A stretch of 64,000 bases of DNA from Adineta vaga (GCA_021613535.1 CP075495.1:3782001-3846000), one strand, 5' to 3'. Positions 1-12,366 are shown, numbered from the stretch's first letter. Notes: generated by a model from the letters alone, not told the origin. Translations and numbers: made by a program.

Positions 1-431
1 ATCTTACAGAAAAATATCGATTCACCACAATCTGATCTATTTAAACGTCGTTGAATTAGTCGGGGATATTTCTTTGTGTCAAAATTGAGATCAATATTAA
101 ATCCATAAGCAATAACAGGTCGAGTAGAAAAATGATGAATAGATATTAGAAGTTGAGCTAACAAATCACGATAATTTTCACTGTTATCAATATACGTAAC
201 AAAGGCTTCCTTTGGCATATCATCTAATATTTGATTTTCATCCGGTGATTTAGCTTTGGTATCAGGCCATGCTGTGGCGTGTGTTAACGATCGATTTATT
301 AGTAAATCTTGTGTAGGATAAATCTTTGATTGGGAAAACATGACTGATTTCATATAGATACAAATGAATGTTACTAATAGCAAACAAACGCCAATCCATA
401 GTCCGATTTTGTACGCTTGTTTATCAGACAT
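1..431 (-). CDS. Type II membrane protein, N-terminal part (possible glycosyltransferase-like), runs off the window
   Basis: An open frame on the minus strand begins with ATG at 431-429 and stays open to the window edge (about 143 codons). It encodes a short cytosolic N-terminus (MSDKQAYK), one hydrophobic segment at about residues 9-29 (a signal anchor), then a luminal-type region. That region includes the run STRPVIAYGFNIDLNFD, followed by a basic stretch with YPRLIQRRL. This architecture is typical of Golgi type II enzymes, and I associate the later motif with invertebrate nucleotide-sugar-transferase-like proteins from memory only. At the very edge (positions 3-8) the minus strand reads GTAAGA, so the first exon may end there. 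The catalytic part is not in the window. The start is the first ATG and is followed directly by the anchor. Function is not proven. Confidence 0.6.
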   Translation of the reverse strand, partial: MSDKQAYKIGLWIGVCLLLVTFICIYMKSVMFSQSKIYPTQDLLINRSLTHATAWPDTKAKSPDENQILDDMPKEAFVTYIDNSENYRDLLAQLLISIHHFSTRPVIAYGFNIDLNFDTKKYPRLIQRRLNRSDCGESIFFCK

Positions 432-3400
432 TAGCTCTAAAAAAATAGAAATCATCAAGAAATGCACATTGATTATACAGAAAAAGTTTTCTTAGATATG
501 CGTCCATACAAAACAAACTTAAACGTAAGTTATAAACTTCAGAATGATGAATTAGAAACTATCGTTGACAAGTGTAAGAATAAGGAAAGCAATGTAAGAA
601 CACATTGATCTGAAGGTTAAAATTTAGAGATGAAAAATTGAGACAGTTTTTTGTAATCCTTTGCGATAAATGAATATTTCCATGTATTTGAGAGTATCAT
701 TAAATATTTCATGAACAAAAGTACATGTAGTAAGTTAACTTACATGACATTTCATCCACTGCTGTTCTGTGACAAAATAATGTTTTACAATTGTTACTTT
801 TTACGATACACTTCATCGAATATATCGATACGCTTGAATTATTTAACTGTATGGAGAAATATTGGATGACAGAAAGACATCGGTAAAGAACGAAATAGCA
901 TAAAAAATAAATCATCATAATTTGCCAGTAATCAGTATGAAAGAAGATGCTTCGAAACAAAATAAAATTTCATCATATATGTGACAATCTATAGCGATCA
1001 TTCCATATCCATTCTCCACTTTGGTATTTGTCCTCTTACCGATCATATCTTCACCCGCGCAGTTCTCTTTATCGGATATCATCCTCCATATTTAGAACGC
1101 ACTTGCTCTTTGATCGAATGTTCTTGTTTTAGTGCTAAGGACGTTTTTCTGTCAGGTGTGATATTTTTCTGTAACGCGATACTGAATATTCCGAGTACTA
1201 TATATAGGACGAGGAATATGCAGTAAGGCATGTCTTTTCTGGAACGAAATAAAGAGATATTCACCGTCCTATTCCATCGTACGGGTCCTAGTCCGAAAAT
1301 TGTCGCAATATATAAATAAAAAAACAGTCTAACATTCGCTAGAACTTACAATCTATATCAGAATGTTTTTGTAATCGATAGTTTTGTATATATTCAATTT
1401 TGTTTTTACGCGAAAGAGGATGTCAGAATGCAGGAAATAATAAACTTTGAAATGCAAGATTACAAAACTGTAAACTAGTAGAAATAATTTTTGTGAGCAA
1501 AAATAGGCCAAAAATATGTTTTAGTATTTTTTAAGATCGGAAGACGAGTTACCTTTCTGTACGTTTAATTTAGTTTCGAAAAATTCGACAAACACTGTTT
1601 TTTTAGCGGGAATAGTTAAATACCGAATCAAAATTATTGCTGCGAGTAATACAAGACTCGAATACATACTCATATCTTTCGGATGATTGTTATGAAATAC
1701 TTGATGTTGATACGGAGGAATTCACTTTCATATGGTTATGGCAAATTTAATTTTGTAGTTAAGCAGGAACAAAACTACTGAGACATAAGTATGTTCCAAC
1801 AAAGTGGAAAAAAAAGTTGTTTTTAGAAGAACGAATCGAGTTGTGTCAAATATTCATTTTTTTCGTCTCTAGTGTCAAATCTCTGCAAGAGTATTTTCTG
1901 TTTGAAATCAAACACATGGTTTTATAATGTTCTAAACAGTGCACTTTTCTATTTTCAAAATACGAATAAAAACACTTCAAATTTCAATCTTACTCACATG
2001 GAATAAATTCATGATAGAAAAATAAACCTTCATGTATATTTTCAAGAAAAAGGGCATCTATTTCTTTCATAATGAACTAAATTTTTCAATAAGAAACTAA
2101 AATTGAAAGAAATCAAATTAGTTTAACAATTGATAATCGTTTTGCTTGTTTCTACATTTCAAAACTACATCTTATTGGATGATCTCTGTAATGTTTATTG
2201 CAAGTAGTCATCTTGGATAACTAAGCATGCTGCAATCAAAACAACGGATAGATAGCTAATATCTATATATGGAAGTTTAAAGTTTAAATGAGCAGTTGTG
2301 TTAAAATACGATTGGTGCAGATTCATATAAATATAGACATGCTGCTGAATTGACAAACATATTGTTGTTTACACTCAGCAGTGTGGTAACAAAAATATCA
2401 TGTTCACAAGTAAGAGTATGCAGATTACTTTCAGTATTGTATCATAAAAAGATGACTGTCTATGCAATTTGAACTTTTGTGTTATCGTTTATTCGGGAAA
2501 TATTTTGTTGTTTTTATATTTCATAATAATAAAAAGCATATGCTAAGAAAGAATGTTGATAATATAAAACATTTAACTATGTTATAGTATTAATTATTCA
2601 ACAATCAATCAATATAAAATCAATGCAAAATTTATAAACTATTTATTTCGTTTTAGGAGGCGTAGATAAACAACAGGACAAAATTATATAAATACAATTA
2701 TGATTATCAACATTCAATCAAACATCAGAGAACCTTGGCGTCAATGTGTTACCAAGATATATGAATTAAAGGGCTAATTGTTCCTCGTCACAACCTCTAT
2801 TTCAAAAACAGCTTTTTGAATATCATTCGATGTGTATTTTATAATATTTCTAATCTTTCAATGACAATCGATACATACATTGAAAATATTCTTTGTTGAT
2901 TTCATTCTTCGTTCAAAATAGTTACTCTCGTTTTCTGCACCATAAAATCAAACGAAAAAGAAAGTCTTATTGATATTTAATCGAACTTCTTCTGGCTTCA
3001 TTTACTATGAAATTTTTCATCTCATAGTCGTCTTTTCATTTCATTTTGTAAAACAAGTGCATTTCTCATGTGATATATGTTGATTGTGAAATGGTACCAA
3101 TCAATAAGATCGTACGTTGACGTAAAAACTCTTCTCATCATAAAATCACAGTTCATATCAACTTCAAAATGAACTGACATAGAAAAAGAAAAAGAATTCA
3201 CAGTTTTTCTCTTTCCTTAGGCTTTTTTCCGTATGTCGCCCGATTATGTACGGAGAAATATAACAAAAATAGACGAACGAATATACTCGTTTGCATTATA
3301 AAGCAGACTTATTTTTTCTCTCTAGAAAAATCAAATAATACTTGATCAACACCTTTTTCCCATGACAACAAATTGACAATCAAAGAAATAATATAGGTAA

Positions 3401-3727
3401 GAAAAATATAAAAACAATTAGATTTGATTGAATTTTATTCGTATATATTTGCAATCAACGTAAATTTAATCTATCGAATAATAAATTCTATTTATTCAAT
3501 GGCAACCTTGCATGTACTTGTTTGAATGAATACAAGAAAATCATTTCTTTGATTACAAAACAAAAAATCGTAAAAAGTCTTCATCTCGATTACAGGATTG
3601 GTTAATGTTGAAGTATAAAGCAATGATTTTGTTCACATTCATGTATACTTTGCTTTCAAATAATCATTTTTTGTAGATTTTTTTTCTTGTTACGGTATTT
3701 AATCAACACCAATACCTCCTCTCATTG
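432..3727. other. Intergenic region between divergent genes, no gene seen
   Basis: About 3.3 kb of AT-rich sequence separates the minus-strand gene ending at 431 from the plus-strand gene starting at 3728. Open frames here are short (80 codons or fewer), lack splice-matched neighbours and carry no recognisable motif. It must contain the promoters of both divergent genes, but no clear core element could be singled out. Confidence 0.6.
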
Positions 3728-6700
3728 ATGTCTAGTACTTTGAGTCTTCTTCTGAACCATCCATTAGTTCCTAATCGAAGTAAATTCAACAAAACCTTTT
3801 TTTCACAATAAAACCTATTATCATTTGGTTTCTATCCAATTTAGATGAACCTGAACAGATGGAAATATATGCGAATGATTTAACTACAAACATTATAAAA
3901 GATGCTAGCAAAACAGCAAGTGAAAATTATGATGAAGATAACAATGAATTAACGTAAATATTGTCAATGATATCATACTGTTTGTTATTAAAGAATTTGT
4001 TTTTAGTAACTATCAAATTTCAAAACAAACTCCATTGGAAGGTACATTGACAGTTTCAGAAAAATTTGATCAATCATCAACGCATCCAGATTTTGATTAT
4101 GATGATATTCAACAGAAAATGACGGATGTTATTCATGATATTCGATCTCGATCAGGTGATGAAACAGATTTCGTACAAAAATCGATTGTATCCGATCATT
4201 TACGTCGTGATTCAATCCATAATTCAACACCTACTATTCATCCATCAACACGAAAGGATTCCATCGAAGATAATCAAAATAAAGATATAATACGATCTTT
4301 AAGTGAATCAGCTATTGTTGATCATCAACAAGTGACTGACCAATCATTACCTATTCGTCAAGATGAAAGTTCATCGGATAGTGATGATCTCTACGGTATA
4401 CAAACAGCACCAATGAATGTATCTGGTCATGTTGATGATTATCAGTCTGAACGAGAAAATCCTATAAATAATCGGTTGGATGATGACGATGATGATGAAT
4501 TTTTTAATACAAAAATGAGAACTATTAATGATAATTATTCATCATCAACTATTATTAAACAAAATAACCTTGATGAAACAACACGATTTCGACCGACATC
4601 ATCAGCTAGTAAACCATCCATTTATACATTACATGAAGAAGTTAGATTTTCAGTTGCTAAAACTTTAATTAATTAATATAGAATACATTTTTTTATTTAG
4701 TCATCTGCATCGTCAAAGATAAATTCTTCAAATTTACTCGATGATACACATTCTAATCTTGAAGCTGAAATCACTAGTACTCGTAATCTCGTCGATAGTA
4801 TGTCATTAATTGTTCGTGCACGATCATCATCACCGAATGATTCACAAGTAAACGAAAACGATCGAAAAAGTCCATCTGTAGATAACAACAAAGTTAATTC
4901 TTCTACTGCATTGGATGACAATAAATCATATAATCAACTTGTAGAACAACCATACTCATCAGAACCACCAAACGAAAGTACAGTTAACAAGAATCAACAA
5001 CACATATCTCGATCGAATAGTAGCATACAAATCGTCTTTTAACACCAGAGAAAAATTCAACACGTAGTTCATCTACGGAACAGCTATTCATTCCAACAAA
5101 TGACTTTGTTAATGAACGAGTTAATAGTCCACCACCCACGCCATCTAAAGCTGGACTTAGATCTCTTGTATTATTCAATCCTTTATTAAAGGATAGTTTT
5201 ATCGATAAAGAACAAGATCAAACTCGATCACCAAGTGAAGTAAGTCGTAGAAGTTCAGCGGCAAGTAGAATTAGCAATGAAAAAACCATCGAAGGTGATA
5301 TTGTTTCCACACAGAATCGAAGAGAAAGTAATGATAGTGAAAACTTTTCAGCAAATATCGATTCAAAATCAATGAAGTACGCATCGTATATCTTTTAAAG
5401 TTAAGATAAATATTTCAATGCTTTTTTTTAGTGACCATAATGATGAAACAATGAGTCAAGCAGAACAACTATTTAATAATCGAGAAGAAAGTAATTTTGA
5501 ACATCAAGGCGAATTGAACGAGTAATAATTTGAATGAATAGTAAACTAGATTATTTATTGATACTTTAGTAATCAAGATCACGAAGTAGAAAATCAAGCC
5601 ACCACAGGAATCAACAAGGTAATAATATCTATTGACAATGTGTAAATAGAAAAACAGTCTTCATTCGTAGTCATCAAGAAGATTTCATCGCTGATCAAAC
5701 AATTCTCAATCAAAGACAAAATGATGATTTACTACAAAAATCATCCAGTCGAAAAGGAAGTATCGTTTCTGAATCATCAGTTTCCAATAAACGAGAAAGT
5801 ATTAATCTTGATCAAAAAGCTTCCGACCAACAGAATCGCTCACATGATGAACAGACAAATGTTGCAGATTTAGAACATGAGGCTTCTACTATAAAACAAG
5901 CAAATCATCCTATCGAACAACAAAAGTCATCAATCCATGAAATAGATAATAATCTAGCTAAGCAATCAGCAAGGTATAAGATTGCTACATTACTCTCTTA
6001 AATTCTGTATTCTCTATTGTAGTCGTGATCGTAATAGTTCGACTAGACACGAACCAACTCTTTCTACTAAACATAAACGAGAATCGGCATCATCAATCGA
6101 GAAAGATATAAAGCACCGCATATCTCGTCAACGATGTTCGGAACCATCGTTAAAACGAAATTCTCGTTTATCTACAGATGAAACTACTGTCACATCGATT
6201 ATTATGGATTCCTCAAAAACGCGTCTGCAAAATCGAAAAGTAATTATCTTTTAATCTGTTGATTTCTAAAAGAATTCGATTTTCTTTGTTTTTATGTTTC
6301 AGCATACATCCACAACAGAATCTGATTTTGAACGTCAAAAAATATCGACGCTACCTTCAGTTAGTTCTTCATCTCAACGAGAAAAACTCCATCATTCTGA
6401 AACATATAATAAACAATTAATACCACCTCTATCGAATCGATCGAATAAAAAAAAATACATGTCCTCATCACCAAGCGAAGATGAACCATCGGCGCGTTGG
6501 ATAAAACATACAAGTATTCCATCAATACATTTCACCGATGACGAACTTGCCACATCATGTAATCAAGAATCAGAAAAATCGAAACAAAAATTAGAACGTA
6601 CTTCAACAGCAAAGAAAACGAATGTAACAGATAGACAACATCGTCCTTCACAACGAAGTCTTAGTGTTCATTCTTCGACACATATTCCTGTCGCTGATGG

Positions 6701-7724
6701 TAAATCATTGGATTCAACATCAGAAAATAATACTAATCTTAGTCAACGAAATATAAAAACAACGACGAATTCTAAACAACGGCAACAAAGTTCCTCGGAT
6801 GAAATAGGTAAATTATTATCTATTTATTTCGTATGTATAAATAGATTCAAAATATAGATCTAACATCACAAAAACCTTTGAAAGCAACGAAACCAATGTC
6901 AGAACATCTTCATCCTACTCGTCGACATGTATCAAATCAAGACAAAGATCCTGTCAACGTGAATATTACTCTTGTTGTTAAAAAGATTTCTGATAGTGAG
7001 AATGATCGTTTAACAACTGCTGAAGCATTTGTTCATCAAGAATCTTCACAATATTTTGAATCTCCTCAACATTCTACCGTGCAAAACATAGAGAAATTAA
7101 AGAAACGATCTAAATCCGTTGAACATCATGATCGTCATACGCAATCGGATAGTGAACAAATCATTACTGAAAAACAGAAAAAACATCGACGTCCAAAACT
7201 TATTTCACGTACATGTCAAACATATGAATGTATTTTTCGACGAATGGAACGTGAACGACATCAAGGATTACGAGCTATAAGTGCTGTAGAGAAAAACATT
7301 CAAACACGAAAATCACAAGTACGTTCAGGAAACAGATCACCGAAAAAATATTCTTCTCCTTATTTATCTGCTGATTCATTCAAGTATGTCTCATCATAAG
7401 GTTTTCCTCTCTCTCTCTATATATATATGAATATGAATATCTCTCTATAGAATTGAAGAAATGCTTCGAAAACAATATTATCAATCTCGAAGAAATCTAA
7501 CAAAATCTTCACCTCTTTCTCGTAGTATGTCTCCTCAAGGTGGAAAATTGTTAATTCTTCGACCAACATTACCATTTCATCATACTGATGCCGTTAGTGT
7601 TCAACGTATTTGTCTTCAATATGCCATAGATCTAGTCCCACAGAATACTGCATCGACCAATCGAAATAAATCAGCTACTGTTAAATCAGAGAACATAAAG
7701 ACCAATGATGTCACATTCACATAA
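3728..7724 (+). CDS. Ser/Asp/Gln-rich low-complexity protein of about 1,100 residues, unknown function
   Basis: This is a twelve-exon gene reconstructed from phase-matched splice sites. Exons: 3728-3779, 3845-3953, 4007-4640, 4701-4977, 5049-5376, 5432-5521, 5570-about 5618 or 5641, 5671-5973, 6023-6239, 6303-6807, 6858-7383, 7451-7724 (stop TAA). Most donors are GTAAAT-like and most introns 54-77 bp (the last is 67 bp). The ATG at 3728 was chosen because its 52-nt exon joins the next exon in phase. The protein is hydrophilic and rich in S, D, Q, N and R, with no signal peptide or membrane segment. It has acidic runs (DDDDDD near 4480), many R-x-S sites that could be phosphorylated, and a basic C-terminal part. 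The best candidate for an ordered element is near 7195-7270 (SRTCQTYECIFRRMERERHQ). The junction at 5619-5671 keeps phase only with an unusually short 29-nt intron, and the intron 4978-5048 is also inferred. I do not recognise a family. Confidence 0.7.
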
Positions 7725-9720
7725 GAAAAGATCAACGAAAGAACCATAATTCATTCCAAAGAGGAATTTAACTCTGACAATTCAATTTTTCCTTTATTCA
7801 TATAATTTTTTCGAGAAATAATTATATCTATAAAATTTGCTTCTTGTTTTTCAACATTATAGAGAAATATAAATGAACAAAAACACTTGATAAAATATTC
7901 ATAAATGATTCGATAAAACTTTATTTGTTGATATGAAAATGTACAGTCAGAATGCTGCACTGATTTTTCTTTCATTCATGATTTCTACGTGAAAATAAAA
8001 CATCAACATTACACAAAATACTTAAAGATGATATACATGGAACTGTAATGGTTCATGACATTAAAAGTGAATTGACATATTTTAGTCAACGAGGAAGTAT
8101 TTTTCTATCATTTATTCTTCTGTACATCTGAAGGATGTATTTAATATCATTCGAGCATTAATAAAAACGCACTTTCTCTTTTAATCACGCATCTATTAAT
8201 GACTACATATAGGTGAAAGAGATCTACGCTCGAATAAATAAGTAAATGTTGTACACACGTGACTGAACTAGCATACAATCCTATTCAATGTAGGCGTCCG
8301 TGAGATAATCATATGTTGTTAGAAATAGATTCAAATGATAGCGTAGAATAGTACGGAAATAATAAGGAATTTTATTCATAATAACAGCTATTGACAAACA
8401 ATCTTTACATTCAATTGTATGCTGTTAGCCAGGAAACCCATAAAGATGTACTTCATACAAGAGAGGTTCTAACAACTCATTCGTTCTCTTTATTTTCTTT
8501 CAATAAAGACAAATCTTACTACATAGCTACATATTTAGTTATAAGTATAGTATCATTAATGATAGACTTCTTAGATTTTCTTCATGGGCATTAGAGAATA
8601 TGGGATAAAAGTCTTTTTGCGATCATCTATCTAATCTGTATAGTCAAGTAGAAGGAAAAATATTAAATTCAGTTTTGTCTATTCAACTTTTTCTCTCGTT
8701 TTCTTTCCATGTTTGTCTCTAAACTATTAGAAGAGACAATTAATTGCGAAGACCAAGTGTACACACTACAATTCGAACTGTAATTGCACTTGTTTGTCAC
8801 GCATGTTTTAATATATATTCTATTTTAGATGGAAAATATTCCAGCACACACGTCAAGAGTATTATATCGATGACAAAAGAGAGTAATGTCTTTTATTTGA
8901 TTTATTTCATCTTAACAAATGTTTTGTAATTGTTCAAATAAATAAGTAAGTTATCCAATTATATTGAAATTCGTTCGACTTTATATGAGATCGGAAAAGG
9001 AATTCTATTGATCATCGTCCTTTCAATATTTACAAATTGGAGTAAACAAGAGAGTAAAGTTTATTGTTATTCAATTCTACATGAACGTTAAATACAACAT
9101 ATTCATTTGATCTCTCATTGTTTTGTTTTGGTTTGTACTCTATATATTGAAATAGCAGGTGAACTTGATTAATTAAGGTCATTTTTTGTTCTTGATGAGC
9201 TTAACATTTTATTAAGAAAAATAGTTATTTCGGTTTTGATATTTTCCTTATCGAAATGTCGTCAGAGAATACCAATAATAGCTATAACACGTAGAACAAG
9301 CAGAATATGGAAAGAAAAATGATACTGATCGGATACTGCTGCTTGAACATATGCGTACGTTCATTAAATGTCGAAGGCATTTTCTCATTCTATTTTTTCT
9401 CAATAAATAACATAAGTGAACACATTAGAGCTATAACTTCTTTCATTCCCATAATCATTTCTTTGTTGCTAGAGTATATGCAATGCATAAATACACTACT
9501 GATGGAATTGGCTTAGCAACTGAGATAATATAATTATCTGATTCAATGTGAATAAAGTGAGATTTTCATAGATTTGATGTATAAGAAAACAAAGATTCCT
9601 TTTTATTTGTCGTTTTTGGAGTAGTTATTTATATCGATGTTGGAGGTTATATTCTATGAGATTTCAGCGTTTCTTATGTAATTACGCAATAACAGCATTA
9701 GAGGTGAAAAAAAAGTAGTC
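7725..9720. other. Intergenic region, one weak coding-like stretch
   Basis: About 2 kb without a supported gene. The only stretch that reads like protein is 7982-8131 on the plus strand: 49 codons containing TLHKILKDDIHGTVMVHDIK and ending in TGA. It has no ATG and no clear splice acceptor in front, so it is described as a finding and not as a gene. The rest is AT-rich with short random frames. Confidence 0.5.
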
Positions 9721-9792
9721 GCCCGAGCAGGGGCTCGAACCCTGGACATTGTGGTTAAAAGCCACACGCTCTACCGACTGAGCTACCCGGGC
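9721..9792 (-). tRNA. tRNA-Lys(UUU), copy 1
   Basis: A 72-nt cloverleaf read on the minus strand. The 7-bp acceptor stem has one G-U pair, the D arm is GCTC/GAGC, and the anticodon stem is TGTGG/CCACA with loop CTTTTAA. Anticodon UUU lies at 9757-9759, the variable loop has 5 nt, and the T arm is CAGGG/CCCTG with loop TTCGAGC. A and B boxes are intact. A run of T follows the gene on its own strand (plus-strand A-run just left of 9716), as expected for a Pol III terminator. This copy sits about 800 bp from the rest of the array. Confidence 0.97.
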
Positions 9793-10587
9793 ATACTCCT
9801 ATTTTAAGTTTTTTTCTTGTCTATCAGTTATATAATACATAAAATCAAAATATTGATGTCCTTGAACATTATATGAACGCTAGAATACATCCAAGCATCT
9901 GTTCGTATTCCCCATAGATTGATATAGGTATTTTAGTCTAGTTAATGCGCGAATCTGATTATTAGAAAGTGTAAAAATGATTTAATACTGTCAAGGTTTT
10001 GAAGTGAAAATATTAGATTTAGTTCATGAAATAAATTCATCGAGAACTAGTTCAAATGAACATCGATTTTTATGAACTTTAGCTTGAACAATAAACGCAA
10101 AAATAGAACGATAAATTGCCACGACTTTCTTGTAATAGCAGATTTTATGAATCATAAATGTGGAGTCAGCTGTTGACATACAAGAAATTACATTGATATT
10201 TATGAAATCCATTAAATAATGTTATTAGTTGTCTAACACACTATACTATCAAATAATTAGTAGAAATCTTCACGCAGCGATTCCATCATTTTTATCTTCA
10301 TTCCTTATTCGACCACTTTTTATTTGAGTGAATATATACCATAAGCAAAACAAAATTCTTAGAGAGTGAACGTATGGTATTCAATTTTATGAATTAATAC
10401 TGACAAATTAATTCAACATTATTCACTGACAATGAATAATAAGAAAAGAAAATTTCACTGATTAGAAATCAATTATTACGCATTAAATAAAAATTTCTTG
10501 CAAGAGATATAGATTGATTTGTTGAAGCAGATGATAATATCGGAAAGAAATTGTTCTCCAAATATTTAAAAACAAAAAAGGATAGTC
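9793..10587. other. Spacer between tRNA copies 1 and 2
   Basis: About 800 bp of AT-rich sequence with no gene or repeat-unit similarity recognised. It lacks the 180-bp flanking repeat seen in the rest of the tRNA array. Confidence 0.5.
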
Positions 10588-10659
10588 GCCCGAGCAGGGG
10601 CTCGAACCCTGGACATTGTGGTTAAAAGCCACACGCTCTACCGACTGAGCTACCCGGGC
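10588..10659 (-). tRNA. tRNA-Lys(UUU), copy 2
   Basis: Sequence identical to copy 1 over all 72 nt. The anticodon UUU is at 10624-10626. The T-run terminator (A-run on plus at about 10572-10580) directly follows the gene. Its 5' flank carries the conserved GTTACGTAAT block shared by most array members. Confidence 0.97.
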
Positions 10660-10768
10660 TGACTTCTTTCTCATAAGAGATGTATATCTTTTAGTTACGT
10701 AATACTTATTGCAATAGAACAAGAATTTTTCGAAGGCTATACACATTTTAAGATAAAAAAGGATAGTC

Positions 10769-10840
10769 GCCCGAGCAGGGGCTCGAACCCTGGACATTGT
10801 GGTTAAAAGCCACACGCTCTACCGACTGAGCTACCCGGGC
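10769..10840 (-). tRNA. tRNA-Lys(UUU), copy 3
   Basis: Identical to the other copies. The anticodon is at 10805-10807. It lies 181 bp from copy 2 measured start to start, the same period as in the second block of the array. Its 5' side borders the inverted-repeat element that begins about 70 bp away. Confidence 0.97.
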
Positions 10841-10911
10841 ACACTTTCTTTGTATTAAATATCTGTTTATCAGCTTTGTAATCATTATATAAATGAAAAA
10901 AGAACTGTTGA

Positions 10912-11724
10912 AAACTATACAGCATGATTACGTTGATTTTGACCATTTTGTTTAGTTTGCTGTATTTAGCGAGATCATCAGATACTTTTTCTTTTTATAT
11001 AGCTTGATAAAGCATCATTTACTCTGTCGATCTATATAGTTTTCATTTTGTTTATTTTAAAACTTGTTCGCAAACTTTATGCATTCATAAAAACAGTCAT
11101 TCAAAATGTTTTAAAACTAGCAATTTTTTCACTCTATCTCAAGTAATACCTCTTAATGATTAATTTCTTGAGAGTATTAATACTTTTTATTTTTATATAG
11201 AATAACAGATCATAATTTTCTCTATCAAGCTAAGCATTTAGTTTTGCTATAAGCTTGAGGAACGTTTTTTTGAAGGACTAGTTTTGAACTATTTTTGTAA
11301 ATGACTTTTGTACTTTTCTTCGAACAAGCTTTAGTTCCTTGGGCGTTTGGATCTTTGCTTTAATATATAACATGTAGCTGAATAAAGCATTGACTCCTCT
11401 ATTGCCTTGTATACTTTTAATTAGCTTTTTGATATTTTTTTTCCCGAGGAATCTTGATGTATTTTTTTCCATTTAAAATAATTCTCATTATCGATGATTT
11501 CAATCGAAGTGAAATATGAGTACGCAAAAGTTCAAAACCAGGGCTTCTCAAATACTATTAGACTTTAGCACGAGGTTTAAAATAAACAAAATAAAAACTA
11601 TATAGCTCGACAGAGTAAATGATGCTTTATCAAGCTATATAAAAAAAATACCTGACGTTCTCTCTGTGAATACAGCAAACTAAGCGAAACGGTCTAAATC
11701 AACGTGATCATCCTGTATATAATA
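10912..11724. repeat. Long imperfect inverted repeat (foldback-like), about 155-bp arms
   Basis: The left arm (about 10912-11066) matches the reverse complement of the right arm (about 11573-11724). The core of roughly 35 bp, TATATAGCTTGATAAAGCAT continuing to CTGTCGA, is identical. Outer parts are diverged but alignable, for example the TTTAGTTTGCTGTAT block. The spacer of about 500 bp has no convincing gene. A 64-codon minus-strand frame at 11278-11472 is Lys-rich but not recognisable as a transposase. The element lies precisely between tRNA copies 3 and 4, so it either inserted into the array or arose by inverted duplication within it. No target-site duplication could be defined. Confidence 0.75.
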
Positions 11725-11753
11725 TATTCGATCAAACGAGAAAAAAAATAGTC

Positions 11754-11825
11754 GCCCGAGCAGGGGCTCGAACCCTGGACATTGTGGTTAAAAGCCACAC
11801 GCTCTACCGACTGAGCTACCCGGGC
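11754..11825 (-). tRNA. tRNA-Lys(UUU), copy 4
   Basis: Identical 72-nt gene, anticodon at 11790-11792, with a terminator T-run on its 3' side (A-run on plus at about 11741-11748). It is the first copy after the inverted-repeat element. Confidence 0.97.
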
Positions 11826-11934
11826 TGACTTCTTTCTCACAAGAGATTTGTATCTTTCAGTTACGTAATAGTTATCGCAACAGAAAAAGAATTTTGGAAA
11901 GCTAAATACGTTCAAACGAAAAAAAAGGATAGTC

Positions 11935-12006
11935 GCCCGAGCAGGGGCTCGAACCCTGGACATTGTGGTTAAAAGCCACACGCTCTACCGACTGAGCTAC
12001 CCGGGC
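11935..12006 (-). tRNA. tRNA-Lys(UUU), copy 5
   Basis: Identical 72-nt gene, anticodon at 11971-11973, spaced 181 bp from copy 4. Its 3' flank has the same A-run/GGATAGTC context as copies 2, 3, 6 and 7. Confidence 0.97.
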
Positions 12007-12360
12007 ACACTTTTTCTTCACGAGAGATGTATATCTTTTAGTTACGTAATAGTCATCGCAACAGAAAAAGAATTTTCGAAAGCTAAATACGTTCAAATGA
12101 AAAAAAGGATAGTCGCCCGAGCAGGGGCTCGAACCCTGGACATTGTGGTTAAAAGCCACACGCTCTACCGACTGAGCTACCCGGGCACACTTTTTCTTCA
12201 CGAGAGATGTATATCTTTTAGTTACGTAATAGTCATCGCAACAGAAAAAGAATTTTCGAAAGCTAAATACGTTCAAATGAAAAAAAGGATAGTCGCCCGA
12301 GCAGGGGCTCGAACCCTGGACATTGTGGTTAAAAGCCACACGCTCTACCGACTGAGCTAC
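12001..12360. repeat. Perfect 180-bp tandem duplication carrying a tRNA-Lys gene
   Basis: Bases 12001-12180 and 12181-12360 are identical at every position. Each unit includes most of one tRNA gene and its 5' flank with the GTTACGTAAT block. The units containing copies 2, 4, 5 and 8 are recognisably the same repeat but diverged in the flanks. The lack of any difference marks this as the youngest duplication in the array, or as recently homogenised. Confidence 0.95.
12115..12186 (-). tRNA. tRNA-Lys(UUU), copy 6
   Basis: Identical 72-nt gene, anticodon at 12151-12153, spaced exactly 180 bp from copies 5 and 7. It lies within the perfect 180-bp duplication. Confidence 0.97.
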
Positions 12361-12366
12361 CCGGGC
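12295..12366 (-). tRNA. tRNA-Lys(UUU), copy 7
   Basis: Identical 72-nt gene, anticodon at 12331-12333. Both the gene and its 3' flank duplicate copy 6 exactly. Its 5' flank switches to the diverged variant shared with copies 2 and 4 (CTGACTTCT). Confidence 0.97.

Noticed and set aside
4978-5048. Stop and frame change in the orphan gene, first read as a frameshift
   Set aside because: A 71-bp intron with GTACAG donor and CACCAG acceptor restores the frame exactly, so a splice is preferred to a mutation.
11278-11472. Lys-rich 64-codon frame inside the inverted repeat as a transposase remnant
   Set aside because: No catalytic motif, no similarity I can name, and low-complexity Lys/Ile composition expected from AT-rich DNA.
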